Source of the DNA: Actinomycetes bacterium
GTDB lineage: Bacteria; Actinomycetota; Acidimicrobiia; Acidimicrobiales; Palsa-688
Length of the DNA: 64,000 nt
Direction of reading: 5' to 3'
NCBI GenBank assembly: GCA_021828475.1
Contig: JAJZIY010000004.1
Span: 53,206-117,205, forward strand
In this document: positions 51,380 to 59,861 of the stretch, one piece after another
Numbering within the stretch: position 1 is the stretch's first letter
Layout: each line of letters starts with the position of its first letter
The notes under the pieces: model-generated
Seen by the model: only the letters and a program-made list of their open reading frames with translations
Databases searched by the model: none
What the model was told of the DNA's origin: nothing
Program-made: the position numbers and the translations under genes

Positions 51380-52129
51380 ATGCCCGGAGAGGGGCTGCCC
51401 GGCCGCCGGGCCCCCTCGGACCTGTACGAGCTGATCTCCGCTGTCAGCCACGAGCTGCGCCAGCCCCTGTCGTCGGTCCGAGGCTACGCGGAGATGATGA
51501 TCGGGCACTGGGGCGAGTTCGCCGACGCCGAGAAGCTCAGGATGCTCGAACAGATCCGCCACGACGCCGTGCGGGCCGCTCGGATCATGGACGACCTGGT
51601 CGAGATGGGGCGCCTCGAGTCCGGCCGCATGCCCTTGCACCATGAGACCACCGACCTGCGCCTCGTCGTGGACCGGGCGGTGCGCAACGTGCGTGCTTCG
51701 TGCCCCGAGCTGGCCCCCTCGCTGCAGTTGGAGGAGACCCTCCCGGCCGTGCAGGCCGATGCCCTGAAGCTCGAGCAGGTTCTGACCAATGTGCTTGACA
51801 ACGCCTGCAAGTACGCCTCGCCGGGCAGCGTCGTGGTCTCGGCACGCTCAACTGACGTGGGTGGGGCGCGCATGGTGGAGATCTCTGTGCGCGACCGGGG
51901 CCGGGGGATCGCCCCCGGTGAGCTTGCTCGTGTGACGGAGAAGTTCTTCCGCGGGGCGGGCCGTTCGGGCCCGGGCATGGGCCTTGGGCTGTGGATAAGC
52001 AAGACCATCGTCGAGGCACACGGAGGCACATTGGTAGCCTCGTCGGACGAGCGGGGTGTGACGGTGACATTTGCGGTGCCTATTTGCCGGCACCGACCGG
52101 GCCCAGCTGGCAAGCTGGCGGGACCATGA
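51380..52129 (+). CDS. Sensorless orphan histidine kinase
   Basis: A soluble kinase core of 249 aa. HisKA domain begins almost at the start: phosphoacceptor His at residue 24 in ISAVSHELRQPLSSVRGYAE. ATP-binding domain: N box VLTNVLDNACKYA, G1 VRDRGRGI, F box VTEKFFRGAG, G2 GMGLGLWISKTIVEAHGG. There is no membrane helix, PAS or other sensor domain and no response regulator nearby, so signal and partner are unknown. ATG 51380 was preferred; upstream frame runs into trmH. Four-base overlap with pheS (ATGA) makes it part of the trmH-pheST transcript. Confidence 0.9.
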   Translation: MPGEGLPGRRAPSDLYELISAVSHELRQPLSSVRGYAEMMIGHWGEFADAEKLRMLEQIRHDAVRAARIMDDLVEMGRLESGRMPLHHETTDLRLVVDRAVRNVRASCPELAPSLQLEETLPAVQADALKLEQVLTNVLDNACKYASPGSVVVSARSTDVGGARMVEISVRDRGRGIAPGELARVTEKFFRGAGRSGPGMGLGLWISKTIVEAHGGTLVASSDERGVTVTFAVPICRHRPGPAGKLAGP

Positions 52130-53199
52130 ACGCGATCGAGCAGGCCAGCGCGCACGGCCGCCAGCTGATATCTGCCGCCTCGACCCTGGCCGATCTCCGG
52201 GCTGTCGAGAGCGAGGCGTTCGGCAAGCGCAGCCGGCTCGCAGCCATGACGGCCGAGCTGCGCGAGCTCGGGCCACAGGAGCGCCGCCAGCTGGGCCAGG
52301 AGCTCCAACAGGCCCGTGCTGCCCTGGAGGAGCTCTACAACCGTCGTGCCGAGGAGCTGAGCCGTCGCGACGCTCTCAGGCGGGCGGAGGCCGAGCGGCT
52401 GGACTTGACGGAAGAGGCGTGGCGCTTCGCTTCCACGGGCAGCCCGCTGGCGGGCGCCCTGGAGCAACCGGTGCCCCGAGGGCACCTCCATCTCGTGACC
52501 CAGGTCCGCCAGGAGCTCGAGGACATCTTCTTGTCCATGGGCTTCGAAGTGGCAGAGGGCCCGGAGGTGGAGGACGACTGGCACAATTTCGAAGCGCTCA
52601 ACATGCCGCCACACCACCCGGCCCGGGGCATGTTCGACACCTTCTACCTGAAAGCTGGCCAGAGCGAGAGCGTGGTGCTGCGCACCCACACGTCGCCCGT
52701 GCAGGTGCGGCTGATGGAGTCCCGCCGCCCGCCGATCTACGCAGTGGCGCCGGGTCGCTGCTTCCGGCGGGACACCCCGGACGCCACCCATCTCCCGGTC
52801 TTCCACCAGTTGGAGGCTCTGGTGGTGGACGAGGGCATCTCCATGAGCCATCTTGCCGGTGCGCTCGATGCGTTCACCGACGCCTTCTTCGGGCCTGGCC
52901 GGCGTGCCCGCCTGCGGCCCAGCTTCTTCCCGTTCACCGAGCCGTCCGCCGAGTTCGACGTGACCTGTTGGGTTTGCGGCGGCGAGGGTTGCCGTACGTG
53001 CTCGGGCTCGGGTTGGGTCGAGCTCGGGGGTTGCGGGATGGTCGACCCGGCCGTGTTCGAAGCGGTGGGTGTTGACCCCGAGCGCTACAGCGGGTTCGCC
53101 TGGGGCCTGGGGATCGACCGCCTCGCAGCCGCCCGCACCAGCCTCGGCGACATCCGCGAGCTCCTGGACAACGACATCCGCTTTCTCACCCAGTTCTGA
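52126..53199 (+). CDS. pheS: Phenylalanyl-tRNA synthetase alpha subunit
   Basis: Catalytic subunit of the alpha2beta2 PheRS that charges tRNA-Phe. 357 aa from ATG 52126. N-terminal coiled-coil arm (residues about 1-90), then class II motifs: motif 1 around GHLHLVTQVRQELEDIFLSMGF, motif 2 VVLRTHTSPVQVR ... YAVAPGRCFRRDTPDATH, motif 3 GFAWGLGIDRLAA. FFPFTEPSAEFDV precedes a CxxC...CxxC stretch (CWVCGGEGCRTCSGSGW) found in many bacterial PheS. Overlaps the kinase gene by 4 bases and is followed after 9 bases by pheT. Confidence 0.97.
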   Translation: MNAIEQASAHGRQLISAASTLADLRAVESEAFGKRSRLAAMTAELRELGPQERRQLGQELQQARAALEELYNRRAEELSRRDALRRAEAERLDLTEEAWRFASTGSPLAGALEQPVPRGHLHLVTQVRQELEDIFLSMGFEVAEGPEVEDDWHNFEALNMPPHHPARGMFDTFYLKAGQSESVVLRTHTSPVQVRLMESRRPPIYAVAPGRCFRRDTPDATHLPVFHQLEALVVDEGISMSHLAGALDAFTDAFFGPGRRARLRPSFFPFTEPSAEFDVTCWVCGGEGCRTCSGSGWVELGGCGMVDPAVFEAVGVDPERYSGFAWGLGIDRLAAARTSLGDIRELLDNDIRFLTQF

Positions 53200-53208
53200 G
53201 GCAGGACC

Positions 53209-55656
53209 ATGCGTGTACCCCTTTCTTGGCTCCGCGACTTCACGCCCGTTGAGGCCCCACCTCAGGACGTGGCCAGGGCGCTGTCCTTCCTGGGCCTTGT
53301 GGTGGAGGGCACCGAAGAAGTCGGGCCCCCCTGGCCCGGCGTCGTTGTGGCACGCGTCCTCGAGACGCGCTCGCATCCGGCCGCTGACCGCATCCAGCTG
53401 GTGGACGTGGACACGGGCGACGCAGAGGCCCTGCAGATATGTTGCGGGGCGTTCAACATGAAGGCCGGTGACCTGGTGCCGCTGGCCACGCTGGGTACCG
53501 TCATGCCAAACGGCCTCGAGATCGCCCGGCGCAAGATGCGCGGCGAGTGGTCAAACGGGATGCTCTGCTCGGCGCCGGAGCTGGGCCTGGGGGACGAGGG
53601 CGGCCAGAAGGGCATATATGTACTGCCGCCGGAGCTCGAGCCGGGTGCCCCGCTGGCGTCTGCGTTGGGCTTGGGCGCCGACGTGGTCTTCGACATCGAG
53701 GTCGGGCCCAACCGCCCGGACTGTTTCTCCGTCGCCGGCGTGGCGAGGGATCTCGCTGCCGCCATGAGGCTGCCTTTCTCGCTGCCCCGTCCTTCGCCCG
53801 CCGCCGTGGTCCCCGAGGTCGCGACGGCAGCTGTCCGCATCGACCCGGCGGCCGAGCACATCTGCCGCCGGTTCACGGGCACCGTCGTCGAAAATGTCGG
53901 TGCCGCCGCCGTAGCTCCCCTCGTGAGCCACCGGCTGGCGCTCGCCGGTATGCGGGCGATATCAGCTGTGGTGGATGCCTCCAACTACGTGATGCTGGAG
54001 CTGGGCCAGCCCAACCACCCCTACGACCTCGACGTCCTGGGCTGCGGGGGCCTGGTCGTGCGCCGGGCGGAGCCGGGCGAGACCATGGTGACCCTCGACG
54101 GCGTCGCCCGGCTGCTCGAACCCGCCGACCTCGTCATCGCCGACGCTGCGGGTGCGCCTGTCGGGGTCGCGGGCATCATGGGCGGCTCCGCTGCCGAGAT
54201 GAGCCCTGCGACTACGACCGTGCTGTTGGAGGTGGCCAACTTCGACCCTCTCACCGTCTCGGCCACAGGCAAGCGGCTCGGCCTGCACACCGAGGCCCGG
54301 GCCCGCTTCGAGCGGGGGGTCGACATCGAGCTGGCGTTGCTTGCGGTCGAGCGTTTCGTCGAGCTGCTCGGTCCGCACGTGCGTCGCGGCCCGACCACCG
54401 ACCTGGGGCGGGGTGCGCCGCCGCAGTCCCCCGTGCGGTTGCGGACCTCGCGCGTCAACATGTTGCTCGGTACCGAGCTGAGCGGGGACGAGTGCCGCGC
54501 TCTGCTGGCCCCCTTGGGGTTCGTCTCGACGCCCGATGGCGAAGACGCCTACTCCGTGCGGGTGCCGTCGTGGAGACCTGACTGCACCCGGGAAGTGGAT
54601 CTGGTCGAGGAGGTGGCACGTGTCCACGGCTACGACCGCATCCCCCGGCGCATGCCGGCGCGGCCGGCAGCGGCCACCAGGCTGTCGGCTTACCAGAGGG
54701 GACGGCGCGAGCTGCGCCAGGCACTGGTAGGCACGGGCGCGAGCGAGGCATGGACAAACACCTTCGTGAGCCCGGCCGACCTGGTCGCCACGGCGCTCAG
54801 CCCGGAGGTGGCACTGGAGCTCGAAAATCCGCTCGACCAGTCCCAGTCCATGTTGCGTACCTCCGTCCTGCCGGGCCTGTTGCGGGCGTTACGGTTCAAC
54901 CGCGAGCGCCAGGCAGGTGCCGTCGCCCTTTTCGAGTTGGGCAGCGTCTTTTGCCGGGGGGGAGCGGCGTCCGGCGCACCGGGGCCGGTCCCCGGCGCCG
55001 GCACGATCTCCGGGGTGCAGGAGTGGGAGCAGGTCGGCCTGGTGGCGGCCGGCGAGGGAGCCGGGGCCGAGTGGGTGGTGCGCGCCTTCGAGGTCCTGCG
55101 TCGTGGCCTGCGCCTCGATGCCCTCGACCTGCGCCGTCACGACCCGGGTGGGGCTCCTGGGCCCGCTGCACTGGGCAATACGGGGGCCTTCCATCCCGGC
55201 CGGGTTGCAGCGGTCGCCGCCGATGGGTCACCCGTTGGCCTCGTGGGGCAACTCGCGCCCGAGGTGGCGGCGCGTTACGACCTGACCGGGCCGGTCGGTG
55301 CTCTCGTTGTCGACCTGCCGGCGCTGCTCGGCGCTGCGAGGCCGGCGCGCCCGGCACTGGCCGTCAGCCGCTACCCGGCGACCGACCTGGACCTGGCCTT
55401 CGTCGTGGACGACGGTGTACAGGCGCAGGATCTCGCCCTTACGCTGGCCGCTGCTGCGGGGGATCTGCTCGGGGGCCTGGCCCTCTTCGACGTGTGGCGG
55501 GGTGCCGCCCTCGGCGCCGGACGGCGGAGCCTGGCGTTCCGGCTGCGCCTGCGTGCCGCCGAGCGCACCCTCACGGAGGCAGACGTGTCCGCGGTCATGG
55601 CGGCCGTGGTGCAAGCGGCGGCATCCGATCACGGCGCGGTGCTCCGCCAGGCCTGA
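53209..55656 (+). CDS. pheT: Phenylalanyl-tRNA synthetase beta subunit
   Basis: Structural and editing subunit of PheRS, 815 aa. Domains in order: MRVPLSWLRDFTPVE opening, the EMAP/OB fold (ICCGAFNMKAGDLVPLATLGTVMP, residues about 75-100), the B3/B4 editing region (VGPNRPDCFSVAGVARDLAA, VVDASNYVMLELGQPNHPYDLD), B5 (YSVRVPSWRPDCTREVDLVEEVARVHGYDRIP), the catalytic-like core, and a C-terminal anticodon-binding fold (VSRYPATDLDLAFVVDDGV). Its stop lies in the left arm of a perfect hairpin. Confidence 0.97.
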   Translation: MRVPLSWLRDFTPVEAPPQDVARALSFLGLVVEGTEEVGPPWPGVVVARVLETRSHPAADRIQLVDVDTGDAEALQICCGAFNMKAGDLVPLATLGTVMPNGLEIARRKMRGEWSNGMLCSAPELGLGDEGGQKGIYVLPPELEPGAPLASALGLGADVVFDIEVGPNRPDCFSVAGVARDLAAAMRLPFSLPRPSPAAVVPEVATAAVRIDPAAEHICRRFTGTVVENVGAAAVAPLVSHRLALAGMRAISAVVDASNYVMLELGQPNHPYDLDVLGCGGLVVRRAEPGETMVTLDGVARLLEPADLVIADAAGAPVGVAGIMGGSAAEMSPATTTVLLEVANFDPLTVSATGKRLGLHTEARARFERGVDIELALLAVERFVELLGPHVRRGPTTDLGRGAPPQSPVRLRTSRVNMLLGTELSGDECRALLAPLGFVSTPDGEDAYSVRVPSWRPDCTREVDLVEEVARVHGYDRIPRRMPARPAAATRLSAYQRGRRELRQALVGTGASEAWTNTFVSPADLVATALSPEVALELENPLDQSQSMLRTSVLPGLLRALRFNRERQAGAVALFELGSVFCRGGAASGAPGPVPGAGTISGVQEWEQVGLVAAGEGAGAEWVVRAFEVLRRGLRLDALDLRRHDPGGAPGPAALGNTGAFHPGRVAAVAADGSPVGLVGQLAPEVAARYDLTGPVGALVVDLPALLGAARPARPALAVSRYPATDLDLAFVVDDGVQAQDLALTLAAAAGDLLGGLALFDVWRGAALGAGRRSLAFRLRLRAAERTLTEADVSAVMAAVVQAAASDHGAVLRQA

Positions 55657-55674
55657 GGCGGCGAGGCCTCAGGC
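55651..55674 (+). terminator. Hairpin spanning the pheT stop, possible terminator
   Basis: GCCTGAGGC (55651-55659) and GCCTCAGGC (55666-55674) are perfect 9-base inverses with a 6-base loop; the TGA of pheT is in the left arm. A T-run is missing, so it is either an intrinsic terminator of the GC-rich kind or a 3'-end stabiliser. It separates pheST from the arginine genes, which have their own promoter. Confidence 0.45.
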
Positions 55675-55761
55675 TGCGCGCCGGTGGGTCGACGTGGTGA
55701 GGCAAGGGAGCGACCTACACCCGCGAGCGGTGCCGGGCCCCACGCGCGGCCCAGGCCGCTC

Positions 55762-55796
55762 CTGAATGAATATACAGTCGGATGTATGCTGAGCAG
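55762..55796 (+). promoter_or_regulatory. ArgR-controlled promoter of argC (ARG boxes)
   Basis: TGAATGAATATACA (55763-55776) matches the ARG-box core TGAAT-N4-ATTCA with one change. A second half-site TGTAT begins at 55783, exactly 20 bases on. They cover a -35-like CTGAAT (55762-55767) and a -10 TATGCT (55785-55790) 17 bases apart. The -10 ends six bases before GTG 55797, implying a leaderless argC message that ArgR would block. Confidence 0.7.
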
Positions 55797-56822
55797 GTGA
55801 CAACGGTCAAAAGGGTCGCCATCCTGGGAGGCTCCGGCTACACCGGCGCCGAGCTGCTCCGCCTGCTTTCAAGCCACCCTGCTTTTGAGGTCGCAGCGGT
55901 GACGGCCGCGTCGCAGCAGGGCCGGGCCGTGGCCGACCTCTACCCGTCCCTGGCGGCCGCCTACCCGGAGCTGCACTACAGCACCAACGAGGTGGCCTCG
56001 GTCGCAGGAGCGGACCTCGTGTTCTGTGCGCTGCCCCACGGCGCTTCCCAGCGGCTAGTGCCCAGCCTGCTCGACGAGGTGGGTCATGTGGTGGACCTGG
56101 CTGCCGATTTCCGCCTGAAGGAGGCGGCGCTGTACCCGCAGTGGTACGGCGAGGAGCACACCTGCCCCGAGCTGCTTGCAGACGCCGTCTACGGCCTACC
56201 CGAACTGGACCGCTCGGCCTTGCCGGGGGCCCGGCTTGTCGCTGCCGCCGGCTGCTACGTGACGGCAGCGACCCTGGCATTGGCACCCCTGGTCCGTACC
56301 GGGGCCGTGGAGCCCACCGGGATCGTGGTGGATGCAGCCAGCGGTGTCTCAGGTGCGGGGCGCAAGCTGGCGGAGACGACCCAGTTCTGTGCCGTCGACG
56401 AGGACTTCACCGCGTACAGCCTCCTGACGCACCGCCATACGCCGGAGATGGAGCAGGCAATAGGGGCGCAGCTGCTCTTCACTGCACACCTGGCGCCGAT
56501 GAACCGTGGCATCCTCGCCACCTGTTATGCCCGGCCGAGGGACCCCCACGCCGCGTCGAGCCCCCTCGAGGTGCTCGCCGAGTCGTACCGCGACGAGCCC
56601 TTCGTGGTGGTCTCCGAGCGGCCCCCTTCCACGAAGGCGGCTCTGGGCAGCAACGTCGCCTACGTGACTGCCCGCTTCGACACCCGCACCGGCTGGGTTG
56701 TGTCGCTGTGTGCCCTGGACAACCTCGTCAAGGGCGCTTCGGGCCAGGCGGTGCAGTGTGCGAACCTGGTCATGGGCCGCCCAGAGACCGAGGGGCTTCC
56801 CCTGGCGGGTCTCCAGCCCTGA
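55797..56822 (+). CDS. argC: N-acetyl-gamma-glutamyl-phosphate reductase
   Basis: Third step of arginine synthesis: NADPH reduction of N-acetylglutamyl phosphate. GTG 55797 was chosen because the promoter -10 ends six bases before it; an ATG at 55782 lies inside the -10 region and would precede the message start. 341 aa. NAD(P)-loop ILGGSGYTGAELLRLL, LPHGASQ, ADFRLKE, active-site Cys in VAAAGCYVTAATLALAPL, and catalytic His in LLTHRHTPEMEQ. The residues around the Cys are AAGCYV where most ArgC have NPGCYP. argJ, the usual next gene, is absent; argB follows after 101 bases. Confidence 0.94.
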   Translation: MTTVKRVAILGGSGYTGAELLRLLSSHPAFEVAAVTAASQQGRAVADLYPSLAAAYPELHYSTNEVASVAGADLVFCALPHGASQRLVPSLLDEVGHVVDLAADFRLKEAALYPQWYGEEHTCPELLADAVYGLPELDRSALPGARLVAAAGCYVTAATLALAPLVRTGAVEPTGIVVDAASGVSGAGRKLAETTQFCAVDEDFTAYSLLTHRHTPEMEQAIGAQLLFTAHLAPMNRGILATCYARPRDPHAASSPLEVLAESYRDEPFVVVSERPPSTKAALGSNVAYVTARFDTRTGWVVSLCALDNLVKGASGQAVQCANLVMGRPETEGLPLAGLQP

Positions 56823-56886
56823 CGGGCCGGCGTCCTCTTGGCCAGCGCCCGGGGGCCCTTGCAACGAAGGTGCCGGCCGGCCCTGC

Positions 56887-56921
56887 TTGAATGGTTATCC
56901 ATTAGGCTGTATCATTAGTCG
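56887..56921 (+). promoter_or_regulatory. Second ArgR-controlled promoter, before argB
   Basis: TGAATGGTTATCCA (56888-56901) is an ARG-box core with one change, and a half-site TGTAT begins at 56908, again exactly 20 bases on. They cover TTGAAT (56887-56892) and TATCAT (56910-56915), 17 bases apart. The -10 ends eight bases before GTG 56924. The layout is nearly the same as upstream of argC, so argB-argH can be transcribed independently under ArgR. Confidence 0.72.
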
Positions 56922-56923
56922 CT

Positions 56924-57814
56924 GTGACGACAGGGGACGAACCGGCCGACGCCGCGTTGCCAGCCCTGGGGCCGGCGGCCAAGGCCTCGGTCCTGGTGGA
57001 GGCCTTGCCATACATACGGCGCTTCTGGGACAAGGTGGTGGTGGTCAAGTACGGCGGCAACGCCCTGGGTGGGGGGTCCAACCTGGCTGACTTCGCCACC
57101 GACGTGGTCATGATGCGCTCGGTGGGCGTGCGGCCGGTGGTCGTGCACGGGGGCGGGCCTCAGATCGGCGCGCTGATGAGCCGGCTCGGCAAGGAGCCTG
57201 TGTTCAGGGACGGATTGCGGGTCACCGACGCCGAGACCCTCGAGATCGCCCGGATGGTCCTGGTGGGAAAGGTCAACCGCGACATCGTCGCCGCCATCAA
57301 CGTCCACGGGCCGCTAGCCGTCGGTGTCTCGGGGGAGGACGCCGGGATCATCCAGGCGTCACCCAAGGACCCCGCTCTCGGCTTCGTCGGCGACATCGCC
57401 AGGGTGGCACCCGAGCTGCTGGCCAGGCTGGTGGCCGAGGACCTCGTCCCTGTGGTGGCCACGATTGGCAACGACGAGACCGGCCAGGCGTACAACATCA
57501 ACGCGGACACTGCGGCCGGGGCCATAGCCGCGGCCATGCGGGCTGAGAAGCTCGTCTTCCTCACCGACGTGGCCGGGGTGAGGGCACGCCCGGATGACCC
57601 GGGGAGCCTGCTCAGCCAGCTCACCGTGTCCCAGCTCGAAGCCCTGGTTGCCGCGGGCTCGGTGGTGGGGGGCATGGTCCCCAAGGCCATGGCCGCTGTC
57701 GAGGCCGTCAAGGGAGGAGTGGCCCGGGCGCACATCCTGGACGGGCGCGCCGCCCATGCTCTGCTGCTCGAGTTCTTCACCGACAGCGGGATCGGCACCA
57801 TGGTGGTGCCATGA
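56924..57814 (+). CDS. argB: Acetylglutamate kinase
   Basis: Phosphorylates N-acetylglutamate, the second and usually arginine-controlled step. 296 aa. KYGGNALGGG (phosphate-binding Lys), VVVHGGGPQIGALM (acetylglutamate site), IGNDETGQAYNINADTAAGAIA and LTDVAGV are family motifs. About 28 residues precede the first strand, including LPYIRRFWDKVVVVKYGG; the N-terminal helix needed for arginine inhibition in hexameric enzymes seems present. GTG start is supported by the adjacent promoter; no ribosome site. Four-base overlap with argD. Confidence 0.95.
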   Translation: MTTGDEPADAALPALGPAAKASVLVEALPYIRRFWDKVVVVKYGGNALGGGSNLADFATDVVMMRSVGVRPVVVHGGGPQIGALMSRLGKEPVFRDGLRVTDAETLEIARMVLVGKVNRDIVAAINVHGPLAVGVSGEDAGIIQASPKDPALGFVGDIARVAPELLARLVAEDLVPVVATIGNDETGQAYNINADTAAGAIAAAMRAEKLVFLTDVAGVRARPDDPGSLLSQLTVSQLEALVAAGSVVGGMVPKAMAAVEAVKGGVARAHILDGRAAHALLLEFFTDSGIGTMVVP

Positions 57815-58956
57815 GCGCCCTGATGAGCACCTACGCCGAACCGCCCGTGACCTTCGTCCGCGGGGAGGGGCCCTACCTCTTCGACGCCGAGGGGCGGCGC
57901 TACCTCGATTTCCTGAGCGGGCTGGCGGTCACCTCGCTCGGCCACGCCCACCCGGCTGTGGCCGAGGCGGTCTGTCGTGCCGCCAGGACACTGGTGCACA
58001 CCTCCAACCTCTTCGGGACCCTACCGAACCAGGACGTGGCGGCCACCCTCGACCGCCTGCTCGGCGGGGGTGGCCGGGTGTTCTTCGCCAACAGCGGCGC
58101 CGAGGCCAACGAATGCGCGCTGAAGCTGGCCCGCAAGTGGGCGGGCCACGGGCGCCACGTGGTCGTGAGCGCCTTCGGTTCGTTCCACGGGCGCACGCTG
58201 GCGACCCTGCATGCCACGGGCCAGCCGTCGAAGCACGAGGCCTTCCAGCCGCTGCCCGAGGGCTTCCGCCACGTGGCCTGGGCGGACATCGACGCACTGG
58301 AGCGCTCCCTCAGTCCCGAGGTCGCAGCCGTGCTGCTCGAACCGGTGCAGGGCGAGGGCGGGGTGTGGCCCGCCCCGCGCGGCTACCTGGAGCAGGTGCG
58401 CCGTCTGTGCGACGAGCGAGGGCTGTTGTTGATGGTCGACGAGGTGCAGACCGGGCTGTGCCGTACCGGGAGGTGGTTCGGCTTCCAGCACTACGGGATC
58501 GCGCCCGACGTCGTGACCATGGCCAAGGCGCTGGGCAACGGCGTGCCGATCGGCGCCTGCTGGGCGCGCCAGGAGGTGGCGGCCGCCTTCGGGCCCGGTG
58601 ACCACGGGTCGACTTTCGGTGGCCAGCCCCTGGCGGCGTCAGCGGCCCGGGCGGTCCTGGCCGTCATGGAGGACCTGGGCGTGGCCGAGCTGGCTCGCCA
58701 GCAGGGCGCCTACCTGGCTGACAGCCTGGCTGTGCTGCCGGGCGTCGCCGAGGTGAGGGGCCTTGGGCTGCTGCTCGGCGCCGAGCTGACGGCCCTCGAC
58801 GCCCGCCTGGTTGCGCGCCTCTGCCTGGAGCGGGGCCTCATCGTGAACGCGGTAACACCCACGGCCCTGCGCCTTGCCCCTTCCCTGCTCGTGTCGCGGG
58901 CCGAGGTGGACGAGGCGGTCGGCATCCTCACCCGTGCACTGGAGGCAGCGGTATGA
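57811..58956 (+). CDS. argD: Acetylornithine aminotransferase
   Basis: PLP aminotransferase making N-acetylornithine from N-acetylglutamate semialdehyde with glutamate. 381 aa. FFANSGAEANECALKLAR (phosphate site), SFHGRTLATLHATGQ, EPVQGEGGVWP, LLMVDEVQTGLCRTG, and the PLP Lys in MAKALGNGVPIGA, followed by HGSTFGGQPLA. ATG 57811 overlaps the argB stop, and its own stop overlaps argF. Confidence 0.96.
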   Translation: MSALMSTYAEPPVTFVRGEGPYLFDAEGRRYLDFLSGLAVTSLGHAHPAVAEAVCRAARTLVHTSNLFGTLPNQDVAATLDRLLGGGGRVFFANSGAEANECALKLARKWAGHGRHVVVSAFGSFHGRTLATLHATGQPSKHEAFQPLPEGFRHVAWADIDALERSLSPEVAAVLLEPVQGEGGVWPAPRGYLEQVRRLCDERGLLLMVDEVQTGLCRTGRWFGFQHYGIAPDVVTMAKALGNGVPIGACWARQEVAAAFGPGDHGSTFGGQPLAASAARAVLAVMEDLGVAELARQQGAYLADSLAVLPGVAEVRGLGLLLGAELTALDARLVARLCLERGLIVNAVTPTALRLAPSLLVSRAEVDEAVGILTRALEAAV

Positions 58957-59861
58957 CCCGGCACCTGCTCGAGGTGGACGACCTGACGGCCACCGAACTG
59001 GCCAGCGTGCTCGACCTGGCGGCCGACGAGTACCCACCGCACGTGATGGCGGGCCGGGGCGTCGCCCTCATCTTCCAGAAACCCTCGGCCCGGACCCGCA
59101 ACTCTTCCGAGGTGGCGGTCTTCCAGCTCGGTGGCCACCCGGTCACCATCAGGGCGGACGAGGTGGGCATCGACACGCGAGAGCCGGCGGAGGACGTCTG
59201 CATGACCCTGGCCCAGTACCACAGCGTGATAGGAGCCCGTGTCCTGGACCACGCTGTCCTGGAGCGCATGGCGCGGGTCTCGCCCGTGCCTGTGGTCAAC
59301 CTCCTCTCGGACCGGTCCCACCCCCTGCAGGCCATCGCCGACCTCCTCACGTTGCGCTCGCACTGGGGCGGTGAGCTGGCCGGGCGGCGACTGGCCTGGG
59401 TCGGTGACGGCAACAACGTCGCCCGTAGCCTGGTGCTGGCCTGCGCCATGACCGGGGTGGACGTGAGTATCGCCAGCCCGCCCGGCCACGGTCTGGACGA
59501 GGTGAGCTTGGACGCGGTGGTGGCGCTCGGCGGAAGTTTGAGCGTGGCGTCGTCACCCGCCGAAGCCGTGAAGGGTGCGGACGCCGTCTGCACCGACGTC
59601 TGGGTCTCGATGGGCCAGGAGTCGGAGAGCGCGGCCAGGACGGAGGCGTTCCGCCCGTACCAGGTCGACGCCCCGCTCATGGCCCTGGCGGCGCCGGGTG
59701 CTGTGTTCCTGCACTGCCTGCCGGCTCACAGGGGCGAAGAGGTCGCCGCCGAGGTGATCGACGGGCCGGCCAGCCTGGTATGGGCGCAGGCCGCCAACCG
59801 GCTGCGGGCTGTGCGGGGCCTCCTGTTGTGGATGTTCGGTCCCCACCAGGGCCGGGGGTGA
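58953..59861 (+). CDS. argF: Ornithine carbamoyltransferase
   Basis: Makes citrulline from ornithine and carbamoyl phosphate. 302 aa. Carbamoyl-phosphate loop KPSARTRNSSEVAVFQLGG (most enzymes have STRTR), DRSHPLQAIADLLT (HPLQ), WVGDGNNVARSLV, DVWVSMGQ (ornithine-site region with SMG) and FLHCLPAHRGEEV (HCLP). Four-base overlaps on both sides place it firmly in the arg operon. Confidence 0.95.
   Translation: MTRHLLEVDDLTATELASVLDLAADEYPPHVMAGRGVALIFQKPSARTRNSSEVAVFQLGGHPVTIRADEVGIDTREPAEDVCMTLAQYHSVIGARVLDHAVLERMARVSPVPVVNLLSDRSHPLQAIADLLTLRSHWGGELAGRRLAWVGDGNNVARSLVLACAMTGVDVSIASPPGHGLDEVSLDAVVALGGSLSVASSPAEAVKGADAVCTDVWVSMGQESESAARTEAFRPYQVDAPLMALAAPGAVFLHCLPAHRGEEVAAEVIDGPASLVWAQAANRLRAVRGLLLWMFGPHQGRG

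Noticed and set aside
52960..53030. CxxC...CxxC insert in PheS as a novel zinc site
   Set aside because: This Cys/Gly stretch is present in many bacterial PheS proteins, so it is not unusual.
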